Below are positions 4,708 through 7,061 of a stretch of DNA of 7,061 nt, piece by piece. This DNA comes from Kiritimatiellia bacterium (GTDB lineage Bacteria > Verrucomicrobiota > Kiritimatiellia > RFP12 > UBA1067), in the NCBI GenBank assembly GCA_016302985.1, contig JAEDMN010000175.1, positions 1 to 7,061 on the forward strand, read 5' to 3'. The notes beneath the pieces are model-generated. The model was not told where the DNA came from and did no database searches. It saw only the letters and a program-made list of their open reading frames with translations. The position numbers were made by a program, and so were the translations under genes. Within the stretch, counting starts at the first letter, position 1; each line of letters begins with the position of its first letter.

Positions 4708-6456
4708 TCACTTCAGCAGGAAGTCCTGCGCGGGCACCGTCACGCCGTCCAGCGTCTTCGCCTCGGCCGTGTGGTTCACGTAGACCTTCTGCCCGTTGCC
4801 GTACGACACCCGCACGAAGCCGGGCGCCAGTTCGCGGTGCTCGAGCATCTCCTCGAGCTGCAGGTGGCGCAGCCGGACGAACTGGTCGTACGCCTTCTTG
4901 ATGCCCGCGAGGTTGTCCTCGCCCACGTGGTAGAAGATCGGCCGTCCGCCGAACTCGACGAGGAGCAGGTTCTCCGGCTGCTTCAGCACCTCCTGCGTGA
5001 CCTTGTCCGGATTGGACAGCACGCAGTCGTGGAACGCGAGCTCGAAGAACGGCACGAACTTCTCGGGCGTCGGCGTCTTCCCCTCGGCGAGCGTGCGCCG
5101 GTGTCCGCGAATCGCGGCCGTCGCGTAGTTGATGTAGTCGACATACGCGAGCAGGTGGTCGAAGCAGCACTCGCTCGCGAAGCCCCCGAAACGGGCCCGG
5201 CAGTCCTTCGCCGCGGCGATCTGGTACGCCATCTGCTCGTTGCGGTTCGCGGCGTGCTTCGGATTGAGGCAGCGGTACGGGAACGCGGCGGTGAAGACGT
5301 CGATGTAGTGGCAGCCATGGAAGCCGAGCTCCGCCGTGCGGCGCAGGTTGTCCCGCATGAAGCCCTTCACCTCCCAGGCGTTCCGCAGGCAGAGGTTGTA
5401 GGCGCGGCCACCGCACCAGGACCCGTTCGTCTCCAGCTTTCCGTCCGGGCCCCGGCAGGCGATGTCGCCCCCGTCCCAGAGCGGAGAGCACGTGTAGCAG
5501 TCCGTGTAGTTGTCCTGCGCGTCCATGACGTAGCCGAGCGCCTGTCCGCCCGCGATCAGCCGGCGCAGCCCCGCCTCGCCGCCCGCCACGGGCTCGACGG
5601 GGAAGACGGCCGGCGCGCGGCCGTCGTAGCCGCCCGTCTGCCAGCCCGCGACGCACATCGCGACGTCGTCCACGCCCATCGCCTTCAGCTTCTTCAGCAG
5701 CGCGAGCGTGTCGTCGAAGGACCGGTTGCAGCGCACGGGATGCTCCGTCTCCGGCGTGAAGTCGACGGCGTCCGTCTTGCGGTTGAACGGCTTCTGGGCG
5801 CACTGCTGGCGCACGGCGACGCACTTCGCCAGCTGCGCGAGGTGCGGACGCTCGCGGATCCGCTCCTTCAGCGTCTTCAGCTCCGGGTCACGCGCGAACT
5901 TGTACTTCCTGTACGCCTTCGCCATCGCGTTGTAGTCGCTCCCCGCGGGCAGCTCGTAGAAGAGGACGGACATGTCCTCGTACGCGCCGATCCCCGTCTC
6001 GCCGACGCGCCAGCGCGGGAACATCTCGTAGACGCCGTCCTTCACCTGCAGCCGCACGTCGAACTCGAAGCGCATCCCCTCCATCACGGCGAGGAAAGCC
6101 CCGCGCGGCGTCCGCATCGCGTAGTACGGCAGCGTGACCCAGTTCCGCGCGCAGGCCCATCCGCCTGCGCCGCGCGCGAAGGACCCCATCACGCCGCGCC
6201 CCCCGAGCCAGAAGCCGTCCTCGCCCTTCGTCGCCCGCGCGCAGTCCGCGAAGAACTCGACCGTCCATGCGTCCTTCGCCTCCTCCGCCTTCAGCGTCGC
6301 GCGCAGCGCGCCATCCGCCTCCCGCACCACGGGCAGCGCCACCGTGCGCGCGGTCTTCCGGTCCGCGGCCGTGACAACGGCCCGGACCTCAAGCGCCAAG
6401 GCCACGTGCGCGAAGACCAGGGCCAGCAGAAGCGCAACCGGTTTCATGTACGACAT
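4708..6456 (-). CDS. Exported glycoside-hydrolase-like protein, paralog 1
   Basis: This 582-residue protein starts at the ATG at 6456 (MSYMKPV), chosen because AAAGGAGGAG (6470-6461) lies four bases upstream; an ATG three codons further in is possible. The signal peptide runs to about residue 22 (cleavage near ALA). Motifs align along nearly the whole length with the downstream gene: AKAYRKY (179-185), GWQTGGYDGR (271-280), HYIDVF (383-388), PKHA (399-402), FASE (426-429), VDYINY (439-444), EFGGRPIFY (501-509) and RHLQLEEM (530-537). D386 and E429 have exactly the same 43-residue spacing as in the paralog. It contains 17 cysteines, which is unusual, and export suggests disulfides. The two copies are clearly divergent, so the duplication is old or the substrates differ. 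A carbohydrate-active role is inferred from fold-like pattern and acidic pair only; the substrate is unknown. It is the first gene of the pair, directly behind a terminator-like hairpin. Confidence 0.72.
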   Translation of the reverse strand: MSYMKPVALLLALVFAHVALALEVRAVVTAADRKTARTVALPVVREADGALRATLKAEEAKDAWTVEFFADCARATKGEDGFWLGGRGVMGSFARGAGGWACARNWVTLPYYAMRTPRGAFLAVMEGMRFEFDVRLQVKDGVYEMFPRWRVGETGIGAYEDMSVLFYELPAGSDYNAMAKAYRKYKFARDPELKTLKERIRERPHLAQLAKCVAVRQQCAQKPFNRKTDAVDFTPETEHPVRCNRSFDDTLALLKKLKAMGVDDVAMCVAGWQTGGYDGRAPAVFPVEPVAGGEAGLRRLIAGGQALGYVMDAQDNYTDCYTCSPLWDGGDIACRGPDGKLETNGSWCGGRAYNLCLRNAWEVKGFMRDNLRRTAELGFHGCHYIDVFTAAFPYRCLNPKHAANRNEQMAYQIAAAKDCRARFGGFASECCFDHLLAYVDYINYATAAIRGHRRTLAEGKTPTPEKFVPFFELAFHDCVLSNPDKVTQEVLKQPENLLLVEFGGRPIFYHVGEDNLAGIKKAYDQFVRLRHLQLEEMLEHRELAPGFVRVSYGNGQKVYVNHTAEAKTLDGVTVPAQDFLLK

Positions 6457-6460
6457 CGAT

Positions 6461-6470
6461 CTCCTCCTTT
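6461..6470 (-). promoter_or_regulatory. Shine-Dalgarno of paralog 1, abutting a terminator
   Basis: AAAGGAGGAG on the minus strand is a near-perfect ribosome binding site. It begins only four bases after the T-run (TTTT then CTAC) of the hairpin at 6479-6502. There is no room for a promoter between the two. Confidence 0.8.
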
Positions 6471-6474
6471 GTAG

Positions 6475-6502
6475 AAAAGCTCCCCACCATCGGGTGGGGA
6501 GC
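6475..6502 (-). terminator. Intrinsic terminator, possibly an attenuator
   Basis: On the minus strand GCTCCCCACC, loop CGAT, GGTGGGGAGC make a perfect 10-bp G/C-rich stem followed by TTTT (6478-6475). It lies 20 bases beyond the stop codon of the proline-rich gene, so it can end that transcript. Since the Shine-Dalgarno of the next gene follows after four bases, transcripts of that gene must either read through the hairpin or start within the preceding gene. This makes conditional read-through plausible. Confidence 0.8.
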
Positions 6503-6508
6503 GTCTCG

Positions 6509-6522
6509 GCGGGCACTCCCGC
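6509..6522 (-). other. Small hairpin between stop codon and terminator
   Basis: GCGGG and CCCGC (6509-6513 and 6518-6522) with a four-base loop form a short stem directly after the TGA at 6525-6523. Part of it (GGGAG on the minus strand) could alternatively pair with CTCCC in the first arm of the terminator, a possible but weak competing structure. Confidence 0.4.
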
Positions 6523-7061
6523 TCAATCGCCGAACAACCAGCCCAGCAGGCCGCCCCGACGCGGCGGCGGAGGGGGCGGAGGCGGAGGCGCCACCACGGG
6601 CTGCTGCACCACCACGGGGGCGGGCTGCACGGCCACGGGCTGCTGCACCACGACCGGCGCCGGCACGACCATCGCGGCCTGCACGGGCGGCGGCGCGAAG
6701 TGGTAGCCGCCGTTGTAGCAGTAGTTGTAGCCGTCGTAGTAGTAGCCCTCGCCGTAGTAGTAGACACCGTCCACATAGTAGCTCCACGGCGTGGGCACCC
6801 ACTGCCACGCGTGGAGGTAGCCGGTCATCGGCGGCGGAATCGGCGGACGGCCCCAGAAGCGGGCGCCGTGCGGGCGGTTGGCATGGAAGCCATGGTGGTG
6901 CGGCGGCGGAAGGTGCCTACCGGCTCCGTGCAGGCCCATGTGGCGGCTGGTCTCGCGGAACTCGGGGCGCGGCAGGACGGGCTTGCCCGGCAGGGGCCTC
7001 GGGCCCGGCAGCGGCTTCGCGACCGGCAGCGGCTTCGGACCGGGCAGCGGCTTCGCGACCG
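6523..7061 (-). CDS. Proline/tyrosine-rich envelope-like protein, 5' end outside the window
   Basis: The frame is open from the right edge to the TGA at 6525-6523, giving at least 178 residues. The true start lies beyond the window, and an internal ATG at 6939 has no good reason to be the start. Order of segments: repeated KPLPVA/KPLPGP hexapeptides, a His-rich stretch (PPPHHHGFHANRPH), a Trp-containing stretch, a Tyr/Gly-rich block (VYYYGEGYYYDGYNYCYNGG), a Val/Gln/Pro block with repeated VVVQQPV, nine prolines, and a C-terminal RRGGLLGWLFGD. Such composition is typical of extended cell-envelope or surface proteins of Gram-negative bacteria, but export cannot be checked because the N-terminus is missing. 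No enzymatic motif is seen. It lies upstream of the glycosidase-like pair and is separated from it by a terminator. The function is unknown. Confidence 0.7.
   Translation of the reverse strand, partial: VAKPLPGPKPLPVAKPLPGPRPLPGKPVLPRPEFRETSRHMGLHGAGRHLPPPHHHGFHANRPHGARFWGRPPIPPPMTGYLHAWQWVPTPWSYYVDGVYYYGEGYYYDGYNYCYNGGYHFAPPPVQAAMVVPAPVVVQQPVAVQPAPVVVQQPVVAPPPPPPPPPRRGGLLGWLFGD
6988..7059 (-). repeat. Four 18-bp units coding for proline-rich hexapeptides
   Basis: In-frame units at 6988-7005, 7006-7023, 7024-7041 and 7042-7059 encode (K/R)PLP plus GP or VA (minus strand). The two bases after the last unit reach the window edge, so the array probably continues. The multiple of three keeps the frame, so copy number can vary between strains without breaking the gene. 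Confidence 0.75.

Noticed and set aside
2963..4783. A 606-codon open frame on the plus strand, antisense to paralog 2
   Set aside because: Long antisense frames are expected opposite G/C-third-position genes; its translation is Leu/Arg/Val/Asp-biased with no signal peptide or motif, while the minus strand has paralogous motifs and a signal peptide.
4667..5824. A 385-codon minus-strand frame overlapping paralog 1
   Set aside because: Arginine-rich shadow of the real gene in a different phase.
4690..6474. A 594-codon open frame on the plus strand, antisense to paralog 1
   Set aside because: Same cause: composition-driven absence of stops; the minus-strand reading matches its neighbour along its full length.
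6457..6516. Upstream ATG at 6516 as start of paralog 1
   Set aside because: It would place the terminator and the ribosome binding site inside the coding region and put an Arg-rich stretch ahead of the signal peptide.

Overview
The window is GC-rich bacterial DNA carrying exported low-complexity and carbohydrate-enzyme-like proteins. The two large minus-strand genes use almost only G/C at third codon positions and carry Gram-negative-type signal peptides. Secreted, cysteine-rich glycosidase-like paralogs beside an archaeal-type ATPase would suit an uncultured gut or sediment member of the PVC group (Kiritimatiellota/Lentisphaerota). That placement is inference; no rRNA or other marker gene is present.

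Left part (1-1000) is a patchwork. A G/C hairpin-like motif lies at 20-32. A coding-like reading frame without a visible start (about 240-425) overlaps, in an ATGCGTGA arrangement, a response-regulator gene (418-906). That gene has an intact receiver domain but no output domain. Its last ~30 codons are the antisense of what looks like the C-terminal end of a different gene, a DUF4143-type ATPase (817 to about 906, minus strand). So the regulator was apparently cut by a rearrangement.

Middle part (919-2495) holds a complete 477-residue ATPase of the ATPase_2/DUF234 type on the plus strand. It has a strong-looking promoter (TTGACG, 18 bp, extended TGG-TAGAAT) and ribosome binding site. Just upstream of the promoter is a perfect 15-bp inverted repeat (964-995), and a third copy of the half-site lies at 919-933, next to the ATPase remnant. 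This motif set is the least explained and most interesting signal in the window. The base composition is visibly more AT-rich than in the right half.

A convergent intergenic stretch (2496-2791) follows, with a 13-bp tandem duplication, a 9-bp periodic repeat and a GGTGAAACAG hairpin, but no convincing gene.

Right part (2792-7061) is all minus strand, read from the right edge leftwards. First is a proline/tyrosine-rich protein whose 5' end lies outside the window. Then comes a strong intrinsic terminator that abuts the Shine-Dalgarno of the next gene. Last are two tandem, divergent paralogs (582 and 617 aa) of an exported, probably TIM-barrel, glycoside-hydrolase-like family. The pair looks like a two-gene operon (62-bp gap). 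The paralogs share an exactly spaced Asp/Glu pair and six aligned cysteines. No established name could be assigned to the pair from sequence reading alone.
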